Assembly: GCA_001564065.1 (NCBI GenBank)
Contig: LKNA01000009.1
Coordinates: 1-62,448, forward strand
Length of the DNA stretch: 62,448 nucleotides
Origin: Chitinophagaceae bacterium T5-Br10_B2g13
GTDB taxonomy: Bacteria; Bacteroidota; Rhodothermia; Balneolales; Balneolaceae
Direction of reading: 5' to 3'
A program made the position numbers and the translations under genes. Positions 45,268 through 52,428 of the stretch are shown here, piece after piece. Every line of letters starts with the position of its first letter. Position 1 is the stretch's first letter. The notes below the pieces were generated by a model. It saw only the letters and a program-made list of their open reading frames with translations, searched no databases and was not told the origin of the DNA.

Positions 45268-46788
45268 ATGAAAGATTTTTTGAGCACGCTCGGTATAAAA
45301 GAGAAAAATTCCGGAACGTCTACCGGACAAAATTTTATTGAAAACAAGTCTGCCAACCTGATTACAAGTCATACACCGTCTGACGGATCAGAAATTGGGT
45401 CTGTTTATGAGACAACCAAAGATGATTACGAACAGGTTGTGAAAGCTTCGCAGGAGGCTTTTAAAGAGTGGCGAATGATGCCGGCTCCCCAGCGCGGCGA
45501 AATTGTTCGCCAGATTGGCCTGAAGCTGCGTGAATACAAGGAGCCACTCGGTAAATTGGTTTCATATGAAATGGGTAAAATCTACCAGGAAGGTTTGGGT
45601 GAAGTTCAGGAGATGATCGACATCTGCGACTTTGCAGTGGGGCAGTCTCGAATGTTATACGGAAAAACGATGCACTCTGAGCGTCCTCAACACAGAATGT
45701 ATGAGCAGTGGCATCCGCTCGGTCCGGTTGGAATTATTTCCGCTTTCAACTTTCCCGTTGCTGTGTATAGCTGGAACGCGATGATTGCTGCAATCTGTGG
45801 CGATACCGTGATCTGGAAGGGGTCAGAAAAAACACCGCTCTGCTCAGTTGCGGTTCAGAATATCATTGGTGAAGTACTGAAAGAGAATGACGTTCCGGAA
45901 GGAGTTTTCGGAATGATTACCGGTGGCCGAGAAGTAGGTGAGTGGATGACAAATGACGGCCGTATTCCGCTGATCTCTGCAACCGGCTCCATTCCTATGG
46001 GTAAGCAGGTTGGGAAAACCGTTGCTGCACGCCTCGGTAAAACTATTCTGGAGCTGGGTGGAAACAATGCCATCATCATCAGTAAAGAAGCCGATCTGGA
46101 GATGGCCATCCGTGCGATTGTGTTCGGAGCGGTTGGAACTGCCGGACAGCGCTGCACGAGTACACGCCGACTCATTATTCATGAAGATGTGTATGATGAA
46201 CTGAAAGATCGCCTGGTAAATATCTATAAGAGCATTAACATTGGTAATCCGCTCGAATCCGATACACTGGTTGGTCCGCTCATCGACCAGGATGCTGTAG
46301 ATGCCATGCAGAATGCGCTTAAAAAAGTTAAAGAAGAGGGCGGTTCGGTAGTTTGCGGAGGAGATGTTCTTGAAAATATGGAAGGACACTATGTGAAGCC
46401 TGCCATTTGTGAAGTGGAAAATCACTATGAAATCGTACAGCACGAAACGTTTGCTCCAATTCTCTATCTGATTAAATACAGTGAATTTGATGAAGCGATT
46501 GAGCTGCACAACGGAGTAGTCCAGGGACTCAGCTCATCCATGTTTACGCTGAATATGCGAGAGATGGAGAGATTCCTGAGTCATGCAGGGTCGGACTGCG
46601 GAATTGCGAATATCAATATTGGAACAAGTGGTGCGGAAATTGGCGGCGCGTTTGGCGGTGAGAAAGAGACCGGCGGCGGACGCGAATCCGGATCGGACGC
46701 GTGGAAAGCGTACATGCGACGTCAAACCAACACCATTAACTGGGGTGATGAACTGCCGCTTGCTCAGGGAATTGAGTTTGATGTGTAA
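45268..46788 (+). CDS. aldehyde dehydrogenase, ALDH7 (aminoadipate-semialdehyde) type
   Basis: 506 residues. Catalytic Glu in ILELGGNNAIII and Cys in GTAGQRCTSTRR are intact; FNFPVAVYSWNAMIAAICG and SATGSIPMGKQV match the ALDH7 pattern (alpha-aminoadipic semialdehyde/betaine type). ALDH7 enzymes oxidise 2-aminoadipate semialdehyde in lysine degradation or other aldehydes in stress. No lysine catabolism genes are nearby, so the substrate is open. Divergent from the SpoU-type gene. Confidence 0.9.
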   Translation: MKDFLSTLGIKEKNSGTSTGQNFIENKSANLITSHTPSDGSEIGSVYETTKDDYEQVVKASQEAFKEWRMMPAPQRGEIVRQIGLKLREYKEPLGKLVSYEMGKIYQEGLGEVQEMIDICDFAVGQSRMLYGKTMHSERPQHRMYEQWHPLGPVGIISAFNFPVAVYSWNAMIAAICGDTVIWKGSEKTPLCSVAVQNIIGEVLKENDVPEGVFGMITGGREVGEWMTNDGRIPLISATGSIPMGKQVGKTVAARLGKTILELGGNNAIIISKEADLEMAIRAIVFGAVGTAGQRCTSTRRLIIHEDVYDELKDRLVNIYKSINIGNPLESDTLVGPLIDQDAVDAMQNALKKVKEEGGSVVCGGDVLENMEGHYVKPAICEVENHYEIVQHETFAPILYLIKYSEFDEAIELHNGVVQGLSSSMFTLNMREMERFLSHAGSDCGIANINIGTSGAEIGGAFGGEKETGGGRESGSDAWKAYMRRQTNTINWGDELPLAQGIEFDV

Positions 46789-46816
46789 TCACCAATTCTC
46801 AGTATAACCGGAATAA

Positions 46817-46863
46817 AAGCAGGTATTACAGCTACTAAACGCTGATATAAAAAGTACCTGCTT
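46817..46863. repeat. 9-bp inverted repeat between aldehyde dehydrogenase and kinase genes
   Basis: AAGCAGGTA and TACCTGCTT are exact inverted copies 29 bases apart, with AGC/GCT inside the loop. It may form a terminator-like or regulatory stem but has no poly-T on the plus strand. It lies in the 173-base spacer that otherwise holds nothing recognisable. Confidence 0.4.
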
Positions 46864-46961
46864 AATTCCGCTGATAAAGTTTCGCGGTGTTAATACAAAT
46901 TATTATGCAGAATTGGTTCCAATGAATGGTTGTCGAATAATGATCGTGTTCTGAATTTATC

Positions 46962-49577
46962 ATGGATAAAAAAAGGTGGGAAAAAACTGAAGCTGAGTTT
47001 GATGCAATCATTGATCTTAGTGAACGTGAAAAGCAGAAGCGATTAGAAACTCTTCGGGAGAAAAATCCACAGCTACATAAAGATCTGAAAAGACTTCTTG
47101 AGTCTGCTGATGACTCTCAAAACTTCCTTAAAGAAGGACGGGATAAATATGTAAAGAGCCTGTTTTCTGATTTGAAGAAGAAAGTGGGTACGGAGTCTGA
47201 GGATCATTTTAAGCCGCGAAAAATTGGCAGATATAAGCTATTGAGTCCCATCGGCAGTGGCGGAATGGGAAATGTGTACCTGGCCGAGCGTTCGGATGGT
47301 CTGTTTGAACGTAAATCAGCTATAAAGTTTGTTCGAACGGAACTGAATAGCAGAGAGGTCAAAAAAAGGTTTAACCGGGAGAAGCAGATTCAGGCATCAC
47401 TGGACCACCCTTCAATTGCCCGTCTTTATGATGCAAGCACAGATGAACACGGTGTTCCGTTCCTGGTAATGGAGTATGTAGACGGAAAACCGATTACCGA
47501 CTATTCAATTGAAAATAAATTGTCACTAAGGCAACGGATTGAGTTGTTCGTTAAAGTTTGCCAGGCAGTTCAGTATGCCCATCAAAATCTGGTAATACAC
47601 AGGGATTTGAAACCTTCAAATATTCTGGTTAATCCGGATGGTGAGTGTAAACTTCTGGATTTTGGAATTGCAAAAATTCTGGATCAGAATGAGAGTCTGC
47701 CTGAGCTTACCCAATCGGGACAGCAATATTTTTCAATGAAGTATGCCGCACCCGAACAGGTTAGAAACGGACCTGTAAACACATTGACCGACGTCTACTC
47801 TCTGGGTGTTCTGCTTTATGAATTATTGACCGGTTCACTGCCATATTCGATTTCGGAGGAAACCACTTTCGGAGAATTTGAACGGAAAATTTGTGAGGAG
47901 CCGGTACCAAAGCCGAGCAGTGCTGTTCGAAATTCCAAAGATCTGTGCAGACAGCTTCAGGGAGATTTAGATAATATCATCCTGAAGGCTCTTGAAAAGT
48001 CTCCTGAGCGTCGATATCGATCGGCTGAGACATTGGCCGACGACCTGAAACGCTATCTTGACAACTTGCCGGTATTGGCTCGGCCTGTTGGTGTTATTTA
48101 CAGATCGCGTAAATTCATTCAGCGTAACAGGATGGTCTCATCATTTGCCACGCTGCTTTTTTTGATCATAATATCCGGCCTATACTACCATACAACTGAA
48201 ATTGGTAAAGAGCGAGATCGTGCAGAACTGCAGCGAGATCTGGCCGAACTGGAAGCCGCAAAAACGGCAAGGGTGAGTGAATTTGTGGTTGGGCTTTTTG
48301 AACAATCCGATCCATACTCAACGAACAGCAGTGAACTTACGGCCGGCAACATTCTGGCGCAGGGACGGGAAAAGATCGAAACCCTTGATGAAGCGCCTCT
48401 GGTTCAGGCTGAGATGTATATGGTTCTGGCCCGGGTTCACCGATCACTGGCCGAATATGAAACTGCACATCAGCTTGCCGAACAGGCACTGAAAATGCTC
48501 GGTGAAAACGAGTCTTCCGATTTAGTCAGACTTGCAGACGCCTGGACAATGTACGCCTACACACTCTCCTCTCTGGGCCGTTATGGTGAAGCAGAGAAAG
48601 CGCACCGGCAAGCTCTTGAGCTGACTGACTCTGAAAATAAGCCGGATTTGGCAGAAAGGCTGAACAACCTGGGGCTTGCAGTGTTTTCGCTCGGGCGGCT
48701 AAGTGAAGCGCAACAACTGCTGGAACAGGCACTGGAATTGCGAAGAGCTGAATTACCTGAAAGTGCTGAACTGGCTTCATCACTCAATAACCTGGCCCTG
48801 GTGCTGGCAGCTCAGGATCAACGGGAAAAAGCGGAACCGCTTTACCGTTCTTCACTTGAATTGCGGAGATCTGTACTCGGTGAGAATCATCCCACTACCA
48901 CATATTCAATGACAAATCTTGCAACTCTCCTGGATCAAATGAATCGATTGGAAGAGGCTGAAGCCTTTTATAGAGAAGCTTTAGGCCTGCGGCGCACTAT
49001 ATTTGGAGATGATCACCCGGCTGTTGCAAGTGTACTGTACCAAATCGGTTGGTTGCAGTCTCGTCATGGAGAGCTCGAGCAGGCACGCTTTCACCTTGAA
49101 GAGGCACTCGAGATACGAAGCCGGGTACTTGGTCCTGACCATCCATCAACTGCAGTGGTTATGAATGCGGCGGCGGTAGTGGCTAAGAATATGGGGGAAG
49201 CTGATCAGGCAGAAGAGTGGTTGAGGCAGGCATTATCTATCTATCGGTCCGTTTTTGGCGAATCGCATCACGATGTAGCTCTGGTAATGGCCAACCTGGG
49301 ACAAACAATGCAGGTGAAAGGTGAAATTGCTGAAGCTGAGCAACTGCTGCTGCAGGCGTTGGAGATGAACCGGCGCGAATTGGGTATGGAACACCGGCAT
49401 GTTGCTGACAATCTCCGAAGCCTTGCTGAGCTCGAAATTGCAAAAGGTAATTTGGAACAGGCTGCCGACTATGCAGTTTCTGCAAGAGATGTATTGGATA
49501 CACTTGGATTAGATGAACAACATCCCGACCGGAGAGTACTGTATGATCTGTTACTGAAAGCTCTGGGTGCCAGATAG
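46962..49577 (+). CDS. Ser/Thr protein kinase with transmembrane helix and C-terminal TPRs
   Basis: 871 residues. N-terminal helical part (1-85), Hanks kinase domain (about 88-365) with IGSGGMGNVYLAER, Lys122 in AIKF, HRDLKPSNIL (Asp215), LLDFGIAK (Asp233) and YAAPEQV: all catalytic residues present, so it should be active. One membrane helix (about 391-409) follows, then a periplasmic/external array of kinesin-light-chain-type TPRs (about 470-865), e.g. AEKAHRQALELTD and AEAFYREALGLRR. The TPRs probably bind a ligand or partner protein. No sigma factor or phosphatase is adjacent. Confidence 0.92.
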   Translation: MDKKRWEKTEAEFDAIIDLSEREKQKRLETLREKNPQLHKDLKRLLESADDSQNFLKEGRDKYVKSLFSDLKKKVGTESEDHFKPRKIGRYKLLSPIGSGGMGNVYLAERSDGLFERKSAIKFVRTELNSREVKKRFNREKQIQASLDHPSIARLYDASTDEHGVPFLVMEYVDGKPITDYSIENKLSLRQRIELFVKVCQAVQYAHQNLVIHRDLKPSNILVNPDGECKLLDFGIAKILDQNESLPELTQSGQQYFSMKYAAPEQVRNGPVNTLTDVYSLGVLLYELLTGSLPYSISEETTFGEFERKICEEPVPKPSSAVRNSKDLCRQLQGDLDNIILKALEKSPERRYRSAETLADDLKRYLDNLPVLARPVGVIYRSRKFIQRNRMVSSFATLLFLIIISGLYYHTTEIGKERDRAELQRDLAELEAAKTARVSEFVVGLFEQSDPYSTNSSELTAGNILAQGREKIETLDEAPLVQAEMYMVLARVHRSLAEYETAHQLAEQALKMLGENESSDLVRLADAWTMYAYTLSSLGRYGEAEKAHRQALELTDSENKPDLAERLNNLGLAVFSLGRLSEAQQLLEQALELRRAELPESAELASSLNNLALVLAAQDQREKAEPLYRSSLELRRSVLGENHPTTTYSMTNLATLLDQMNRLEEAEAFYREALGLRRTIFGDDHPAVASVLYQIGWLQSRHGELEQARFHLEEALEIRSRVLGPDHPSTAVVMNAAAVVAKNMGEADQAEEWLRQALSIYRSVFGESHHDVALVMANLGQTMQVKGEIAEAEQLLLQALEMNRRELGMEHRHVADNLRSLAELEIAKGNLEQAADYAVSARDVLDTLGLDEQHPDRRVLYDLLLKALGAR

Positions 49578-49710
49578 GTTTTTTTAGATCCGGTAATAGA
49601 ATGGTGTTTTTGATGTAGTGAATAAATTTATCGGGATTTGTGTTGAGTGGTTCGGATGCTTTGAAAGCAACCTGTACAATCAAAATCTTATCCCAACTCA
49701 TCGACAGATC

Positions 49711-50127
49711 ATGATTAAAAAATTAATTTCTACACGCATTGAAGAATTTGTAAGTCCGGATCTGGCTATTCTTTTACTCCGTGTAGGAGCGGCATCCTTG
49801 ATGCTTACACATGGAATTCCCAAACTATTAAGAATTTTGGAAGGAGATTTTAGTTTTGGCGATCCAATAGGAATTGGTCCAACCGCTTCATTGATTCTTG
49901 TAACCTTTGCTGAAGCAATTTGTGCAATCCTTGTTATTATTGGACTGTTGACAAGATTTTCGTTAATCCCCTTGATCATTGCTATGATAGTAGCCGTATT
50001 TGTAGCTCATGCAGGTGATCCATTCAGCGATAAGGAATTGGGCCTGTTTTTTCTGATCAGTTTTGTCGTTCTTTTCTTAACCGGTCCTGGGAAGTATTCC
50101 GTAGATCAAATGATTTTTGGGAAGTAG
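49711..50127 (+). CDS. DoxX-family membrane protein
   Basis: 138 residues from the ATG at 49711; upstream codons in the same frame have no supporting features. Four membrane helices: LAILLLRVGAASLMLTHGIP, AEAICAILVIIGLLTRFSLI, PLIIAMIVAVFVAHAGDPF and LGLFFLISFVVLFL. DoxX proteins are small inner-membrane proteins; a link to thiol/redox control has been reported in some bacteria, otherwise function is unknown. It precedes the PH-domain gene. Confidence 0.85.
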   Translation: MIKKLISTRIEEFVSPDLAILLLRVGAASLMLTHGIPKLLRILEGDFSFGDPIGIGPTASLILVTFAEAICAILVIIGLLTRFSLIPLIIAMIVAVFVAHAGDPFSDKELGLFFLISFVVLFLTGPGKYSVDQMIFGK

Positions 50128-50190
50128 GTTGTTGATTTCTGGTACGAATCAAAGTCGTGTCATAAGTGGTTTTAAAGAAATTACCTGATT

Positions 50191-50658
50191 ATGGTTCATA
50201 AAAAGTTCGAAAAAAAAGGAAACGAAGAGATATTGCTCAGGAGTAATATTCATCCAGCTATATTTTATAGTGGGGTTTTCTTTGCAGCTTATATAGCTGT
50301 AACGACGCTAGCAATGGGAACAAACGCTATGACTTATTTTTTTGTGCCTTACGCGATTATTTGGATAGCCATAGGATATTTCAAATGGACTTATAGAGAG
50401 TATATTCTTACTAATGAGCGCCTGGCAATTGTTTCGGGCTATTATTATCAACGCACAGAGAGTATCCCAATTGATAGAATTGAACATGTAACTCTGCGGC
50501 AATTCTGGTCAAATAAGTGGTTGGATACGGGAATTGTTACAATTTTTGGGATTGGCATTCGAACTAAATGAATAAAGGGGCTCAAGGATTCAGGTAAACT
50601 TAAAGATGCTATTCACAGTCAGCTCGCTGTAGAACCGGACCCGTTTTTTTCAACTTGA
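50191..50658 (+). pseudogene. bacterial PH-domain membrane protein, split by one in-frame TGA
   Basis: The first open part (126 residues, ending with the TGA at 50569-50571) has two membrane helices (about 27-68), then a bPH2/DUF304-type domain: YREYILTNERLAIVSGYYYQ, RTESIPIDRIEHVTL and GIVTIFGIGIRTK. The same frame continues after the TGA for 28 codons (IKGLKDSGKLKDAIHSQLA...) to a second TGA at 50656-50658, and this tail is the expected ending of bPH domains. So the intact protein would be about 155 residues and a single base change makes the stop. It could be a young pseudogene, a read error, or stop read-through. The duplicated REP element begins 10 bases after the second stop. Confidence 0.7.
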
Positions 50659-50710
50659 AGATTCAGGAGGCTCCGATGGAGCCGGATATGATCTGTTGTA
50701 TCATACTATG

Positions 50711-50738
50711 CTACAAACAGGAAACTCCTCCGGAGTTT
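50711..50738 (+). repeat. REP hairpin, forward, copy 1
   Basis: CTACAAACAGG followed by AAACTCC-TCC-GGAGTTT. The conserved 5' part plus hairpin is the typical layout of a RAYT-recognised REP. Confidence 0.75.
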
Positions 50739-50830
50739 TGGTTAATATATGACAAGCCGAGGTTTAAAAGAGAGTCAGGGCAAAGCCAGGAATAATTCAC
50801 TAGGGTTAATGATGAGATAGTTATGCGAAC

Positions 50831-50858
50831 CGATTCCGTAGGAATCGCCTGTTTATAG
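50831..50858 (-). repeat. REP hairpin, inverted, copy 1
   Basis: On the minus strand CTATAAACAGG precedes CGATTCC-TAC-GGAATCG. It is the same motif as the forward REP, in opposite orientation, so the pair forms a BIME. Confidence 0.75.
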
Positions 50859-50878
50859 AACTAAAGATAGGATAAATA

Positions 50879-51364
50879 TTACCGCTCCGTAGGTGCGTCC
50901 TCGCTCTGTTTGAAATCGAATAAGAATTTTTGATTGAATTCTACATTAAATTTTTTCAGCAATTGTATATACTCCTCTTTAAAAGTGCTCTTTTTATGAT
51001 GCTGTTCTTGTCGATTGATGTAGTTAATCACTGTATCAATTTGTGATTGTGAAAACGAAAAAACACCATATCCCTCTTGCCATTTAAATCTACCGTTTAC
51101 CCAGCGTTTTCTGTTAATAAATTGATTACTAGCCACTTTGATCTCTTTAACTAATTCAGGTAAAGATATTGTAGGTTTGTATCCGATAAATAGATGAGTG
51201 TGATCGGGCATGCAATTGATGGCTAATAGTTTAGAATCTCGGTTAGTAATTAATCCTGTAAAATATTTGTGAAGCTCCTCTTTATGATGCTGAGGGATTA
51301 GACATTGTCTGAATTGAACTGCAAAAACGATGTGCAGGTATATTTGTGAGTAGGTATTAGGCAT
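50879..51364 (-). CDS. REP-associated tyrosine transposase (RAYT, Y1/HUH, IS200/IS605-like)
   Basis: 161 residues from the ATG at 51364, which gives the family start MPNTYSQIYLHIVFAVQFRQ; upstream codons are not supported. HUH motif MPDHTHLFIGY (H55, H57) and the catalytic Tyr115 within NYINRQEQHHKKSTFKEEY identify a Y1 single-strand transposase/nuclease of the TnpA-REP type. It nicks and joins single-stranded DNA at hairpins. The last residues (DAPTER) are encoded by another REP-like palindrome at 50883-50897, inside the left repeat. No TnpB is present. Both active-site motifs look intact. Confidence 0.92.
   Translation of the reverse strand: MPNTYSQIYLHIVFAVQFRQCLIPQHHKEELHKYFTGLITNRDSKLLAINCMPDHTHLFIGYKPTISLPELVKEIKVASNQFINRKRWVNGRFKWQEGYGVFSFSQSQIDTVINYINRQEQHHKKSTFKEEYIQLLKKFNVEFNQKFLFDFKQSEDAPTER
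50883..50897 (+). repeat. REP-like palindrome inside the RAYT 3' end
   Basis: CGCTCC-GTA-GGTGCG, one T:T mismatch, encodes the protein's C-terminal residues DAPTER and is followed by CTCTGTTTGAA, which resembles the CCTGTTTATAG flank of the inverted REPs. Confidence 0.55.
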
Positions 51365-51527
51365 CAGGACAAAAATTAGGTTTTTAATTATATGACGCCG
51401 TATCTGTATTTGCCTTACAAAAAAATTCAAAAAACTGGATTTAATAACGCATTCTTTTTTAGCATGAGGAACTAAGAAGGAGAGGTGGCTCCGATGGAGC
51501 CGGATTGATCTTTTGTGTTATGCTATG

Positions 51528-51555
51528 CTACAAACAGGCAACTCCTCCGGAGTTG
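51528..51555 (+). repeat. REP hairpin, forward, copy 2
   Basis: CTACAAACAGG then CAACTCC-TCC-GGAGTTG. The stem differs from copy 1 by a compensated outer C:G pair, which suggests selection on the hairpin. Confidence 0.75.
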
Positions 51556-51647
51556 GTTTACATTATAACAAAGCAAGGCTTTAGAAGAGATATAGTTTAT
51601 AATCAGGGATAATTCACTAGGGTTAATGATGAGATAGTTATGCGAAC

Positions 51648-51675
51648 CGATTCCGTAGGAATCGCCTGTTTATAG
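51648..51675 (-). repeat. REP hairpin, inverted, copy 2
   Basis: Identical to the inverted REP of copy 1 (CGATTCC-GTA-GGAATCG followed by CCTGTTTATAG on the plus strand). Confidence 0.75.
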
Positions 51676-51752
51676 CATGAAGGGCAGGATAAACATCACC
51701 GCTCCTGTTTGGAATAACTTATGGGGGAGACTTCAGGAGTACCAAGAGATAT

Positions 51753-52421
51753 TCAAGCCAACTCATCATATACCCGAAAACTCTCCGGGCCGTATTGGAA
51801 TAGGAGGTCATACAAACAGCACCACGGCTCAAATCCCTCAAAATGCTGTCGGTATTCCGGGTGGGTAAAAGGTAACTCACTTCGATTTTTCCCCTGCCGC
51901 TGGTAGTGCCGTGCATCATGCTCCTGATAGTATGTTTCGGCCCCCAATCGTTTTGCCAATTCATCCGGGTCGGAAGTGTACTCTTTTATTCCACTTGAAA
52001 AGTCGATTTTCGCTGAAATATTCAGTTCCAGAAATTGAAACAGGCGTTTTCTCAAAAAAAGTGAGAAATCGAGCAGAAACTCAAAATTGTGGCCCATTTC
52101 AATATCAGCCCGAATTTCAGGCTCGTAAAAGTCATAATAGACGCTGTTACTGTAGTTGAACTTCAGTGAGCGAAGCAGCGGGCTGATCCAATCCCGTCCA
52201 TGATCAATACGGACTTCATTGATAGGCTTTTTTTTATCGGCCGTCATCACAGGAGCGGAGATGTAGTCGGTTCCCTCGGGTGTGCGAATCAAGGCCCGGT
52301 GTGTGCGGCCTTTCCGTGACCACTGTTCACAGTCCTGATATAAAATCCGGTCTGCTGTTAAAATCGTGGCTAAATCGTGCAGATCGGGAATCAGGACAGG
52401 TTGAAGAATAGCGATCTTCAT
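51753..52421 (-). CDS. WbqC-like family protein
   Basis: 222 residues from the ATG at 52421, seven bases after the ABC-F stop; the frame extends upstream only inside the ABC-F gene. The start MKIAILQPVLIPDLHDLATI and the RALIRTPEGTDYISAPV segment match WbqC-like proteins, which are found in O-antigen and capsule clusters and resemble nucleotide-sugar or acyl-modifying factors; function is not established. Its C-terminus lies close to the RAYT right repeat but looks complete. Confidence 0.8.
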   Translation of the reverse strand: MKIAILQPVLIPDLHDLATILTADRILYQDCEQWSRKGRTHRALIRTPEGTDYISAPVMTADKKKPINEVRIDHGRDWISPLLRSLKFNYSNSVYYDFYEPEIRADIEMGHNFEFLLDFSLFLRKRLFQFLELNISAKIDFSSGIKEYTSDPDELAKRLGAETYYQEHDARHYQRQGKNRSELPFTHPEYRQHFEGFEPWCCLYDLLFQYGPESFRVYDELA

Positions 52422-52428
52422 ATCTATT

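Larger units (their letters stand above)
50669..50888 (+). repeat. left BIME-like direct repeat (copy 1)
   Basis: Contains palindrome GGCTCCGATGGAGCC (50669-50683), a forward REP (50711-50738), a spacer of about 92 bases and an inverted REP (50831-50858). A 67-base block, 50792-50858, is identical to 51609-51675 of the right copy; the rest has scattered differences. The last 10 bases overlap the RAYT 3' end. Confidence 0.85.
50669..51705. mobile_element. RAYT transposase unit flanked by duplicated REP/BIME repeats
   Basis: A RAYT gene (minus strand) lies between two direct copies of an approximately 220-bp repeat at 50669-50888 and 51487-51705, 817-818 bases apart. Each copy has a GGCTCC-GAT-GGAGCC palindrome and an inverted pair of REP motifs. 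The RAYT 3' end reaches 10 bases into the left copy. Such units (REPtrons) spread REP palindromes using the linked Y1/HUH protein. Whether the whole unit moves or only the REPs do is unknown. No target-site duplication was identified. Confidence 0.75.
51487..51705 (+). repeat. right BIME-like direct repeat (copy 2)
   Basis: Direct copy of 50669-50888: palindrome GGCTCCGATGGAGCC (51487-51501), forward REP (51528-51555) and inverted REP (51648-51675). Similarity ends at ACCGCTCC (51698-51705), where copy 1 continues into the RAYT 3' end. It fills most of the 388 bases between the RAYT start and wbqC; the remaining bases 51365-51486 are the AT-rich RAYT upstream region without recognisable sites. 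Confidence 0.85.

Noticed and set aside
45844-46509. 221-codon open frame antisense to the aldehyde dehydrogenase gene
   Set aside because: It lies fully inside a clear ALDH gene, shows no domain pattern, and long antisense frames are expected from the codon bias.
50569-50571. Reassigned TGA codon or selenocysteine at the stop in the PH-domain gene
   Set aside because: Many other genes in the window end with TGA, no SECIS-like hairpin was recognised directly behind it, and the position is not a known redox site; mutation is simpler.
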